Assembly (NCBI GenBank): GCA_003266105.1
Contig: MVAA01000037.1
Span: 14,432-32,983 of the forward strand
Origin: Methanosphaera sp. rholeuAM6
GTDB lineage: Archaea > Methanobacteriota > Methanobacteria > Methanobacteriales > Methanobacteriaceae
Direction: 5' to 3'
DNA length: 18,552 nt
The notes under the pieces were generated by a model. That model had not been told where the DNA came from. It worked only from the letters and a program-made list of their open reading frames with translations, and searched no databases. Below are positions 6,748 to 15,002 of this stretch, piece after piece. Numbering within the stretch: the first letter of the stretch is position 1; the number at the start of each line of letters is the position of its first letter. The position numbers and the translations under genes were made by a program.

Positions 6748-8115
6748 CTATTTTTTAAAGTAACTTTCTTTATTGAACGGCAACCATTCGATGTGAAGTT
6801 TAACAATTTCGTTATCCTTAACTTTCTTTGTGTACCGGTATGGCTTGTTGTGCCATACAACTTCACTGTTGTCAACTATTGTCTTATTGTTCACGGTGAA
6901 CCTTGTGAAATCAAGGTATATTGGAAATATGTTGTTGTCTGTGCCTTTATAGTACATGCTTCTAAGGGATATGGTCAATTTTCCTTTGTTTTTACACATA
7001 ACTGTCAAATCAAGATTGCCTGCCAGACTTTGTGTTGTAATGCCTGAACCTTCACTTGGATCTATCCAACCTATTTTCTTATATCCAAGTTTGGCATCTG
7101 ATGATTCGAGTAATTCAACGGAATTGTTTTCACCATAGTTTACTATGTCGATTCTGCCTGTTATATACTTTAACAGCATTTCCTGTTGGGTTGAGGACAG
7201 TTGATTAAACTCTTCATTAACTTCCGTGTTTCTTGCAGGCAATGATTTTCCCTTTTCGGCATCCATTATTAGTTCAACATTACCTATTGCATCAAGAAGG
7301 TTCATCTGGGACATTTGATGATGTCCCTCATTTTTTCCTTCAATTCTTATCCTGATTTTGTTGTAATTGTTGTTTTCAACGTATGGCAGTTCACCCAACC
7401 TGTCAAAGAATGGCTTGTACTGTTTATTAAAGTCATTTGCACTGCTGCAGTCCAGTAATAGGTAAGCGTTAGGAATGTATTTTTCCCTCTTTATAAGATC
7501 CATCACATTTAAGCGATAGGAATATTCTTCAATTTCCTCATCGGTAAATCCGTTGAATAACTGTTCCTTGAGTGGTGGCCAGTTGGTACGCATATCCCTT
7601 AATTCCAATTGTGGAATTTCGGCTATTGCCACGGAATTCTTAACCAGAGTTGCCAGTATTATGGACATGAATCCACCCATGGAACTGCCGTAGAACATCA
7701 GATTCTTATATCTGTTGTTTGCATTATATTCGTAGATTTTATCGGCGATTATTTTCACAATTTCTGCAATATCCTCAAGGTACCAGTCGTCTAACGTTCC
7801 AATTCCCCATCCACCACGTAAATCAACGTTGTCAATCTTTCTTGTTGAATCATTATAGTATAGGGTTGACTGAGTAAATTTCCAAGAAATTCTACTGAAA
7901 ACCGGTCTGTTTCTGAAGGTTTCTATTTTATCCTTTGCAATAAAGCCCGCACCAATAACCAGCAATTTGTCGGAGTTGTCCTTAATATTCAATACGAACT
8001 CATGTTCCACTCCTTTGGATTTGACTTTAAGACCAAATCTTTGGTTTATGGGAAATTCCATCTTATTCAGTTCGGAAATATCACATGTTAATATCAAATC
8101 AACTAATTGTTCCAT
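6748..8115 (-). CDS. Alpha/beta-hydrolase-fold protein with C-terminal beta domain, surface-glycan associated
   Basis: A 455-residue protein. Residues of about 45-280 look like an alpha/beta hydrolase: the nucleophile elbow G-S-S-M-G-G is at 143-148 (Ser145), an acid is possible at D222 or D228 in L-L-L-D-C-S-S-A-N-D, and a histidine occurs in E-G-H-H-Q-M near 264-267. The distant likeness is to hydrolases found beside glycosyltransferases, including the Asp2-type group, so an esterase or acyltransferase acting on a surface glycan is reasonable but unproven. The last 130 residues form a separate beta-rich module containing V-W-H-N-K-P-Y-R-Y and ending in H-I-E-W-L-P. I recall this module recurring at the C-terminus of surface-polysaccharide enzymes. 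No signal peptide is seen. It lies 42 bases after the LicD gene with an AAAGGTG site before its ATG, hence the same operon. Confidence 0.75.
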   Translation of the reverse strand: MEQLVDLILTCDISELNKMEFPINQRFGLKVKSKGVEHEFVLNIKDNSDKLLVIGAGFIAKDKIETFRNRPVFSRISWKFTQSTLYYNDSTRKIDNVDLRGGWGIGTLDDWYLEDIAEIVKIIADKIYEYNANNRYKNLMFYGSSMGGFMSIILATLVKNSVAIAEIPQLELRDMRTNWPPLKEQLFNGFTDEEIEEYSYRLNVMDLIKREKYIPNAYLLLDCSSANDFNKQYKPFFDRLGELPYVENNNYNKIRIRIEGKNEGHHQMSQMNLLDAIGNVELIMDAEKGKSLPARNTEVNEEFNQLSSTQQEMLLKYITGRIDIVNYGENNSVELLESSDAKLGYKKIGWIDPSEGSGITTQSLAGNLDLTVMCKNKGKLTISLRSMYYKGTDNNIFPIYLDFTRFTVNNKTIVDNSEVVWHNKPYRYTKKVKDNEIVKLHIEWLPFNKESYFKK

Positions 8116-8157
8116 TTTAACACCTTTAATACATGTATTTTAGATTATTGGGGAGGA

Positions 8158-9732
8158 TTATTTGAAGTTATTGTTTATGTCTTTTAGAAGCTTGCAATCT
8201 TCCTTAAATGTTTCATCAATTCCAAAGTAATATCTGAACCTATTTGCTCTACCGTGTGTACGGATTTTTGGTGGAATGTTCATATATTCTCCATAAATGG
8301 ATTTAAGATATTCATCACAGTTGTTTGGACAAGGGAATACTTTTTCATCATACTGAATCTCTTTCAATGGGAATACGGTATCATAATCCAGCACCATTAG
8401 TTTATATAAATTGTGCGGACCACAGGAACCTTCCACGCCAGGAATAATATAATGTGCTTTGTCCATTTTCAGATTTAAATTGTTATAATAATCTTTCAGG
8501 ATTGTTTGGGAATCCTTACCCATATATATTTTCTTAAAGTCGGGACCATCAACAAGGGAACGGTAAAACTTGTTTTTAACATCTTCATAAACGTCATCAA
8601 GGTTATCCTTATCATAGTCTTCCAAATAATCATACGGGAATATGTCAACGCCTGCAAATATTGTGTTTCCATGATTTTCTGTTCTGTGCATGATGAAAAT
8701 CTGTATGAATGCGTTCACCTTATTTTTATCAATTGTACGTTTTCTGTAGCTGACACTAAGCAAGTCACTTAATCCGTTCATTGCTATTTCCTTTTTAAGA
8801 ACACTGTTGAATTTGTCATAGTCTTTTCTCATCATACCTATGTCAACATCATCGTCCCATGGAATGAAATTGTTGTGTCTTACGGCACCAAGTAAATTTC
8901 CATAGTCAAGCCACCATTCAAGGCCGTACTTTTTACAGATATTGTTTACAAATTCCAACAGTTCAATGCACAGCAATTGCATATCCTTAAGTATTCCTTT
9001 AGCTTTTAGATCATAATCCAGGTAAAGATTATTGAATAAAAAGTTTGAAGCTTCCAATCGTTTTTTGGAGTCGGTTTCAAAGTCCTTGTATCTTTTTTCT
9101 AATGAATCCAGTCTGTTGGATAATATTGAACATTCATTGCTGAGGCCTACATAATCATTTATCATCTCCTTAAACGATGTTTCCTGCGTGTATAATCTGA
9201 AATTGCTGAATTTAATGTATGCTCCCTGTGGAAGTCTCCATGTGATGTATCCGTGATTATTGTTGATTACGAAATATTTCTTGTCGATTAGTTTATTGTT
9301 TTGATAGATGCTGATATCACCGGAATTGTATTCTATTTTAACCATGTCATTAGGGGATAAGTGTAAATCATAAATGTCTATGTTTATGTATTTTTCTTTC
9401 AGATTTGCAAAACGTAGTGTTGAATTGAAATTTTCAATATATTTAAATTCCAGTACAAATCTTTTATCAGGTAATATTAACCTATCATCTTCTTCATTTA
9501 ATAAAAATGGAAGTGCAATATCATCAGATTTGTTGGATAAACGTGTGTACTCATTTTCACGACTAAAGAATTCTAAATTGCTCCAACAGTCATTATGGTC
9601 TGCAAGGGTTCCATTGTCTTGCTGTAAATCCTCATAAAAGGTAATGTTATTTACGATATCGTATATCTCATCTTTACCTATCTTGCCATTTGAATTTGAA
9701 ACATAATTTATTTTAAAATTGTCCTTGTCCAT
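8158..9732 (-). CDS. LicD-family phospho(no)transferase with N-terminal beta domain and coiled coil
   Basis: The C-terminal half (from about residue 245) is a LicD/fukutin-like nucleotidyltransferase-fold domain. Its signature spans about 268-300: W-L-D-Y-G-N-L-L-G-A-V-R-H, then I-P-W-D-D-D-V-D-I-G, with the acidic metal-binding cluster intact. LicD proteins move phosphocholine or related groups from a CDP-linked donor to a sugar. The N-terminal 190 residues are predicted to be mostly beta strands (K-F-S-N-F-R-L-Y near the end) and may bind glycan. A coiled coil (about 195-230) joins the two halves. The 524 residues are about twice a minimal LicD. With a phosphonate cassette close by, the donor could be a CMP-phosphonate; this is inference, as the genes are on opposite strands and 2 kb apart. 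ATG is preceded by GGTGAAAG. Confidence 0.85.
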   Translation of the reverse strand: MDKDNFKINYVSNSNGKIGKDEIYDIVNNITFYEDLQQDNGTLADHNDCWSNLEFFSRENEYTRLSNKSDDIALPFLLNEEDDRLILPDKRFVLEFKYIENFNSTLRFANLKEKYINIDIYDLHLSPNDMVKIEYNSGDISIYQNNKLIDKKYFVINNNHGYITWRLPQGAYIKFSNFRLYTQETSFKEMINDYVGLSNECSILSNRLDSLEKRYKDFETDSKKRLEASNFLFNNLYLDYDLKAKGILKDMQLLCIELLEFVNNICKKYGLEWWLDYGNLLGAVRHNNFIPWDDDVDIGMMRKDYDKFNSVLKKEIAMNGLSDLLSVSYRKRTIDKNKVNAFIQIFIMHRTENHGNTIFAGVDIFPYDYLEDYDKDNLDDVYEDVKNKFYRSLVDGPDFKKIYMGKDSQTILKDYYNNLNLKMDKAHYIIPGVEGSCGPHNLYKLMVLDYDTVFPLKEIQYDEKVFPCPNNCDEYLKSIYGEYMNIPPKIRTHGRANRFRYYFGIDETFKEDCKLLKDINNNFK

Positions 9733-10095
9733 TCTTTCACCATTACGTTAAAAAATTAAAAATAATGAATGTTATTTAATGATTTTAATCTTTAAGATTA
9801 TTTTTAAATTCAATGAATTAAGATAATAATATCTTTGTATTCTCTCTAATATAATCATTTTGGGATTATTTAACCACAAGCGATAAAGAATTAAAAATAG
9901 ATTTTCATTACCCCCATTTAAACATAGTAAAGTGTGGGATTATTCATTCTAACAAAAAAAACATATATTTAAAAAAACATAAACATTTTTAGGATTATAT
10001 CTTTTTCTTTTTAAGAGTATTTGCCATTAAACAGGTTGATACTCAAAAAGGTATAAAGAAATATGTCAATCATTAAATATGAAAAGAGAGATATC
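9733..10095. promoter_or_regulatory. Divergent intergenic region between the LicD and glycosyltransferase operons
   Basis: About 330-360 bases of very AT-rich sequence with no credible gene. A TATA-like ATATATTTAAA at 9963-9973, preceded by an A-rich stretch that could act as BRE, points toward the plus-strand glycosyltransferase operon. An A/T element read on the minus strand at about 9800-9810 could serve the LicD operon. TGGGATTATT occurs twice in direct orientation (9861-9870 and 9935-9944) and might be an operator pair, or chance. Promoter positions are inference. Confidence 0.4.
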
Positions 10096-11346
10096 ATGGT
10101 TAAAATTTCAGTAGTTATGCCCGTTTACAATGCAGAACAATTTATTAAACGAGCAATAGATAGTGTTTACAAACAGACATTCAAAGATGTGGAAATTGTT
10201 TGTGTAGATGACGGCTCCACAGACAATTCAGTACAAATTCTTGAAGAGTTAAAAAAGCAAAATGATGCAATAAACATAATTCAACAGGAAAATAGTGGAT
10301 CAGGTAAAGCAAGAAACAATGGAATTGACAATGCTGAAGGGGAATATGTGGCATTCCTTGATGCTGACGACATATTTGTCGATGAAGACGCCCTTGAGAA
10401 AATGTACAATTACGGAGCAAAAAACAATGCAGACATGATAGGAGGAAATCTCCTACGTGTAAACAATGATGATGAACTTGAGGAAAACTTCAACTATGCA
10501 TCCGGAAATTACATGTTCTTCTCTGATGAAAGTGAAGTGCAGCCTGAAGACTATGGAATTCCATGGGCATTCTATAAGAACATCTTTAAAACAAGCTTCC
10601 TGAATGAAAACAATATCAGGTTTCCCGACCTGCTAAGAGGTCAGGATCCGGTATTTCTTTCTGAAATTTTAACGAAAATAGATAAGATATACGCAGTAAA
10701 CACCAACCTGTACGGATACTATTACAATGCAACAGGACAATCCAACGATAAAATAAACACAACAGACAAAAAAAGAGATTATCTGATGCATTACAAGCAA
10801 TCATTTGACGTTCTGGATGCAAACAATTTTACACAAATGTCCGATGACTACAAGGAAACCTTCATATCAATTCTCAAAATCAAGGAAAGAAATCATGATG
10901 ACGAATATGTGAAAATATTATTCGAGGTTTTCCCGGACATAGACCAGTACTTCAGAAAGGACACGTATCCATATTCCTACCTGTCAATACTCAGACCGTC
11001 AGAAAAATCAGATACCACTGTAGATATTGATAAATTGCTTGAACAGAAGGAAGAATTTATAAACACAACATTAACAAACAATGAATTCATAGAATTGGAT
11101 AAGATAATAGAATACAACAACAATCTGGAAAAAGTCAAGGATGATGAAGTGTTCATACAGAAATCCTACTCTCAAATTAATGATAGGCATAACAAGGAAC
11201 AGAAGGAATATGAAGAAATAAAAGATGACATGGATAAGCTCTCTGATGAAATAAGTAAACTAGAAAAATCCAACAATGAAATACTATCTTCAAATGCTTG
11301 GAAATATACTAAATTCCTAAGGGACATAAAACATCATTTGAAATAA
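10096..11346 (+). CDS. Family 2 glycosyltransferase with C-terminal coiled coil
   Basis: A GT-A glycosyltransferase (GT2 type) that transfers a sugar from a nucleotide donor to a growing surface glycan on the cytoplasmic side. From the chosen start the protein begins M-V-K-I-S-V-V-M-P-V-Y-N-A-E, the classic family opening. It has the donor-binding D-D-G-S-T-D-N-S near residue 38 and the D-A-D-D metal motif near 89. The 250 C-terminal residues are helical with a K/E-rich coiled coil, ending in a basic tail (S-S-N-A-W-K-Y-T-K-F-L-R) that may bind membrane or partners. An upstream in-frame ATG at 10063 would add 11 residues. I prefer 10096 because GAGAGAT at 10086-10092 has the spacing of nearby binding sites. 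It is first in a five-gene operon. Confidence 0.87.
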   Translation: MVKISVVMPVYNAEQFIKRAIDSVYKQTFKDVEIVCVDDGSTDNSVQILEELKKQNDAINIIQQENSGSGKARNNGIDNAEGEYVAFLDADDIFVDEDALEKMYNYGAKNNADMIGGNLLRVNNDDELEENFNYASGNYMFFSDESEVQPEDYGIPWAFYKNIFKTSFLNENNIRFPDLLRGQDPVFLSEILTKIDKIYAVNTNLYGYYYNATGQSNDKINTTDKKRDYLMHYKQSFDVLDANNFTQMSDDYKETFISILKIKERNHDDEYVKILFEVFPDIDQYFRKDTYPYSYLSILRPSEKSDTTVDIDKLLEQKEEFINTTLTNNEFIELDKIIEYNNNLEKVKDDEVFIQKSYSQINDRHNKEQKEYEEIKDDMDKLSDEISKLEKSNNEILSSNAWKYTKFLRDIKHHLK

Positions 11347-11364
11347 AGGGGTAAGTGATTGCGT

Positions 11365-12756
11365 ATGGTAGCAATATCAGTTGTAGTTCCAGTTTATAAC
11401 GTTGAAAACTATCTGTCGGATTGTTTGGATAGTTTAATAAACCAGACCTTTAAGGACATAGAAATAATATGTATCAATGACGGTTCAAAAGACAATTCAC
11501 TAGAAATACTCGAAGAATATGCTAAAAAGGATTCACGTATGAAAGTATTCTCACAGGAAAATGGTGGACATGCTGTTGCAACAAACAAGGGAATAAGCAT
11601 GGCTACAGGCAAATACTTATTCTGTATGGATTCCGATGATGTTCTTGAATTGAATGCTCTTGAATTGTCATACAACCGTGCCGAAGAAAAGGATGTTGAC
11701 TTTGTAATATTTAAGGCCATAAACTACAATAATTCCGACGATGAATATTATGAAACGGAAGTATACTCAATGGATAAGGTATACAATAAAGTAGGCGACG
11801 AAGTATTTAATTACAGGGATTTGGGAGACCTCATATTTGAAATGAGTGTTACACCATGGAGCAAACTGTATAAACGGGAGTTTATAGTAGACAACAACAT
11901 AATCTTTCCCGAAGGACTAATCTTTGAAGACAACGTATTCTTCTACGATGCCCTATTAACCGCTGAAAGAATATGCTTTTTAAATGAATTCCTCTTTATC
12001 AGAAGATGGTACTCAACATCATCCACAACAGCAGGAGATCTTAGATTTCTCAGTTCAATTGGCGTAACGAATCTGGTCATTGAAACATTTGAAAAACACA
12101 ACGAATACGACAATTTCAAGAAAAATCTATGGGACTTTAAAATAAAAAACAATATGATGAGATACAAGAAGATAAAAAACGAGTACAAGGAAACGTTTTT
12201 CAATGAATTGAAAAAGGATTTGTTAAGTTACGTAGGCAATCCGAAATATGCCGAAGATATCACATCATCTTTAAGCTACACATATAAAAAGATGCTTGAA
12301 CAATTCCTGATAGCAACAAACAGCTTTGAATACGATAATATCAGACGTACATATGCAAATAAGATGAAAAGTGACAATTTGGTAAAAAAATTGGATTATA
12401 ATCATTTATTCAATGTAATGTATGAAAACTTTTGGAAATCACTTGGTGAAAGAAGAGATAAAAGCTTCCTATTCCTAAGATTTGTCTTAAATCAGTTATA
12501 CGACCATGATTATGAAACAATAATAAACAAATTAAGTTTTCGAAACAGGAAAATCATTGAACAAATCCTGATATCTTCAAAATACATAGAATTTGAATTG
12601 TTACGTGATATGTACAATAACAAATCTCAGAAAAGCAAATTAAACAATGAAAAGAATAATCTAGAGGAAAAATACGATTCAGTCAAGCAGTTCAACGAAA
12701 GTCTCTTGTCATCAAACAGTTTAAAACTGGCAAACAAATTAAATCTAGGTAAATAA
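11365..12756 (+). CDS. Family 2 glycosyltransferase (tandem paralogue 1)
   Basis: A GT2 enzyme of about 463 residues. The N-terminal catalytic domain (about 1-225) shows V-V-P-V-Y-N-V-E-N-Y, N-D-G-S-K-D-N-S near residue 38, D-S-D-D near 89, and a conserved P-E-G-L-I-F-E-D-N-V-F-F segment in the acceptor half. It is much closer to the next gene than to the preceding one: long stretches such as E-I-I-C-I-N-D-G-S and A-V-A-T-N are shared, so the two arose by tandem duplication. The C-terminal half is helical, about 40 residues longer than in its neighbour, and ends in a coiled coil and a short basic tail. A TTG at 11359 overlaps the GTGAT binding site (11355-11359), so ATG 11365 is the likely start. 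The gap to the previous gene is 18 bases. The sugar specificity cannot be read from sequence. Confidence 0.88.
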   Translation: MVAISVVVPVYNVENYLSDCLDSLINQTFKDIEIICINDGSKDNSLEILEEYAKKDSRMKVFSQENGGHAVATNKGISMATGKYLFCMDSDDVLELNALELSYNRAEEKDVDFVIFKAINYNNSDDEYYETEVYSMDKVYNKVGDEVFNYRDLGDLIFEMSVTPWSKLYKREFIVDNNIIFPEGLIFEDNVFFYDALLTAERICFLNEFLFIRRWYSTSSTTAGDLRFLSSIGVTNLVIETFEKHNEYDNFKKNLWDFKIKNNMMRYKKIKNEYKETFFNELKKDLLSYVGNPKYAEDITSSLSYTYKKMLEQFLIATNSFEYDNIRRTYANKMKSDNLVKKLDYNHLFNVMYENFWKSLGERRDKSFLFLRFVLNQLYDHDYETIINKLSFRNRKIIEQILISSKYIEFELLRDMYNNKSQKSKLNNEKNNLEEKYDSVKQFNESLLSSNSLKLANKLNLGK

Positions 12757-12791
12757 TCAAAAAAAATCAAACGTGGGGGGGTTGTAACAAA

Positions 12792-14063
12792 ATGGTTCAT
12801 GTTTCTGTAGTTATTCCAATATACAATGTTGAATCCTATTTAACCGAATGTCTTAACAGCATTGTCAATCAGACATTAAGAAACATTGAAATAATATGCA
12901 TCAATGACGGTTCTACCGATAATTCTTTAGACATAATAGAAGAATTTGCAAAAAAAGATAGAAGAATAAAGGTTATAACACAGGAAAATGCAGGACATGC
13001 CGTTGCAACCAACAGGGGAATCGATATGGCAAGAGGTAAATACCTCTTCTTAATGGACTCCGATGACACGTTGGATCTTGAAGCTTTAGAAAAATCATTT
13101 AATGCTGCTGAAGAAAATAATGTGGATTTTGTATTGTTTAAGGCAATCAATTATGATGATTCAACCGGCGAATATTATGAAAGTGAATTCTACAGTATGG
13201 ACATGTTGGCAAATCATGTAGGCGACAATATTTTTAATTTTGATGATGTAGGTGAGCTGGCTTTCAATATGGCAGTTACTCCATGGACAAAATTGTATAA
13301 TAAAAAATTTATCCGCAGATTTGGTCTTCATTTCCCAGAAGGATTAATATTTGAAGACAACATATTCTTTTGGGAATGCTTACTGTCGGCCAAGAGAATA
13401 TATTTCCTTAAGGAATTTTTATTTACACGAAGATGGCATGATGCCTCATCCACAAAAGCAGGAGATAAGAGATTTGTTGATTCCATAATCATCAATTCAA
13501 TGATAATAGACGTGATTAAACATTACGGGGTACTGGATGACACATTCAAGCGAAGATTATATAACAGGAAAATATTTCTGGGAATTCTACGTTTTAAAAA
13601 GATTAAGGATGAATACAAGCAGATATACTTTGAAGAGTTACAGAAGAATATTGTTCATTGGATAAAAACAGAAGACCTCTATGACTTCCTGCAGGAGGTA
13701 CTGGAACCAAAAAACAAATACTTGCTGAATTTAATCATCACGGCAAACAATGCAGAAGAGTTGGATTTGGCACTATACAATTATGAAGAAGAGATTGAAA
13801 ACAGATATCTCGAAAGAAAAAACAAAACATATCTGAAAGAAATATCGGACTTAAGCAATGATTTAAACAACATAACGGATAAAACAGGAGTATATTCTGA
13901 TTACATGGATAAAATGGAGAAAAGAAACAACGAGTTATCCAAAATAAATCAGGATTTGCATAATGAATATGAGAAAGAAAAAGAATTGAATCATAAAATA
14001 ACCAATTCATTTATTTGGAGAATCAGCAAACCGTTCAGATATTTAAAGAACAGGCTAAAATAA
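12792..14063 (+). CDS. Family 2 glycosyltransferase (tandem paralogue 2)
   Basis: A 423-residue GT2 enzyme, the close paralogue of the gene just upstream. Landmarks are V-I-P-I-Y-N-V-E-S-Y at the start, N-D-G-S-T-D-N-S (38-45), D-S-D-D (89-92), and P-E-G-L-I-F-E-D-N-I-F-F in the acceptor region. Residues of about 335-405 form a long charged coiled coil. The extreme C-terminus reads I-W-R-I-S-K-P-F-R-Y-L-K, an aromatic/basic tail of a kind common in polysaccharide glycosyltransferases and suited to membrane or complex contact. The ATG is preceded by a run of seven G (12775-12781). It lies 35 bases after its paralogue and 27 before the first SGNH-like gene. Divergence from its paralogue suggests a different linkage or acceptor in the same glycan. 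Confidence 0.88.
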   Translation: MVHVSVVIPIYNVESYLTECLNSIVNQTLRNIEIICINDGSTDNSLDIIEEFAKKDRRIKVITQENAGHAVATNRGIDMARGKYLFLMDSDDTLDLEALEKSFNAAEENNVDFVLFKAINYDDSTGEYYESEFYSMDMLANHVGDNIFNFDDVGELAFNMAVTPWTKLYNKKFIRRFGLHFPEGLIFEDNIFFWECLLSAKRIYFLKEFLFTRRWHDASSTKAGDKRFVDSIIINSMIIDVIKHYGVLDDTFKRRLYNRKIFLGILRFKKIKDEYKQIYFEELQKNIVHWIKTEDLYDFLQEVLEPKNKYLLNLIITANNAEELDLALYNYEEEIENRYLERKNKTYLKEISDLSNDLNNITDKTGVYSDYMDKMEKRNNELSKINQDLHNEYEKEKELNHKITNSFIWRISKPFRYLKNRLK

Positions 14064-14090
14064 TTATATAATGGGTATGGGGGATTATTA

Positions 14091-14999
14091 ATGGCTTTAA
14101 ACCTATTGACAGAAGAAGTAAAAACAAACCTATCAAATCCTAAAGTTTTTAAATTCAAAACTGATGCACAGAAATTTAAGATAAACTTTTCAGTAAACAA
14201 TAAAAGTGCAGGAAATTATCCGCATATGGGAATATCATTAAGAGAGGGGATAATGGTACTCTTCAGAAAAGTACAGGAAAATCCTGACGACAATTCAAAT
14301 GAAAGAACATGGTACAACGTTGAAGCATACACCGAACGATTTGACACAACAGTTTATATGCACCATCTAGTACATCCTGATGAGGAATATGAAATAATGA
14401 TTTATGGTCCGGTATTAAGTCAGATTGAATCGATGGAAATTGAAACTCCCGAAAACACGAACATTGAAATAATAGAAAACTCATTTGATAAAAAATTTCT
14501 GGTATGCGGCGGATTAACCAGTCTGGGTATAGGCTGCACAACACCGGCCTCAATATTTCCAAGCATATTGTGCCGAAAGTTAAATGCATCGGTAGACAAC
14601 ATAACGTTCAACGATAAAAACTATTTAAACCATGTACATGATTACTTTAAGAAAAATACAATCGAAAAGGAATATGATGTGGGTATTCTGGAGTTGGAAT
14701 ATTCAAATCAGGACGATAAAATAACCAAACTTTATCTTCAAAAAGATATTGAATATATGAGCAAACGCTGTAAACATGTAATAGCATGGATTTGTGTTCC
14801 ACCATACAGGGAATACAAAAAGGACCTGGTACAGGATATCATTGAAGACACGCCGGTTGATAATCTTGTATTTGAAGATTTGTCCTTTTTATATGATAAG
14901 GAATATTCTGACATATGCACATATAGCGGCAATTTCATAAACGATTCAGGAAATATGATGATTTACAGGAAACTTTCAGAAATAATAAGGGGTTTATAG
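14091..14999 (+). CDS. SGNH-hydrolase-like protein lacking expected catalytic residues (copy A, first of pair)
   Basis: A 302-residue protein with an N-terminal beta-sandwich (about 15-125) and a C-terminal SGNH-like alpha/beta domain. The block I equivalent reads G-G-L-T-S-L-G (140-146), with leucine where the nucleophile serine is expected; a serine two residues on is not in the usual place. The block V equivalent, N-F-I-N-D-S-G-N (281-288), keeps the D-x-G frame of the usual H-P-T-D-A-G but has no catalytic Asp/His pair. It may therefore be a glycan-binding or structural partner of the active-looking protein encoded 3 bases downstream. The order is the same in the inverted copy, supporting a two-component unit. 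ATG follows GGGGGATT. No signal peptide is seen, so it acts inside the cell unless exported in another way. An enzyme using other residues is possible. Confidence 0.7.
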   Translation: MALNLLTEEVKTNLSNPKVFKFKTDAQKFKINFSVNNKSAGNYPHMGISLREGIMVLFRKVQENPDDNSNERTWYNVEAYTERFDTTVYMHHLVHPDEEYEIMIYGPVLSQIESMEIETPENTNIEIIENSFDKKFLVCGGLTSLGIGCTTPASIFPSILCRKLNASVDNITFNDKNYLNHVHDYFKKNTIEKEYDVGILELEYSNQDDKITKLYLQKDIEYMSKRCKHVIAWICVPPYREYKKDLVQDIIEDTPVDNLVFEDLSFLYDKEYSDICTYSGNFINDSGNMMIYRKLSEIIRGL

Positions 15000-15002
15000 A
15001 AA

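Noticed and set aside
9861..9944. Direct repeat TGGGATTATT (two copies 74 bases apart) as an operator or attachment site
   Set aside because: Ten bases in AT-rich DNA is weak evidence, and there is no integrase, third copy or symmetry; noted only within the intergenic entry.
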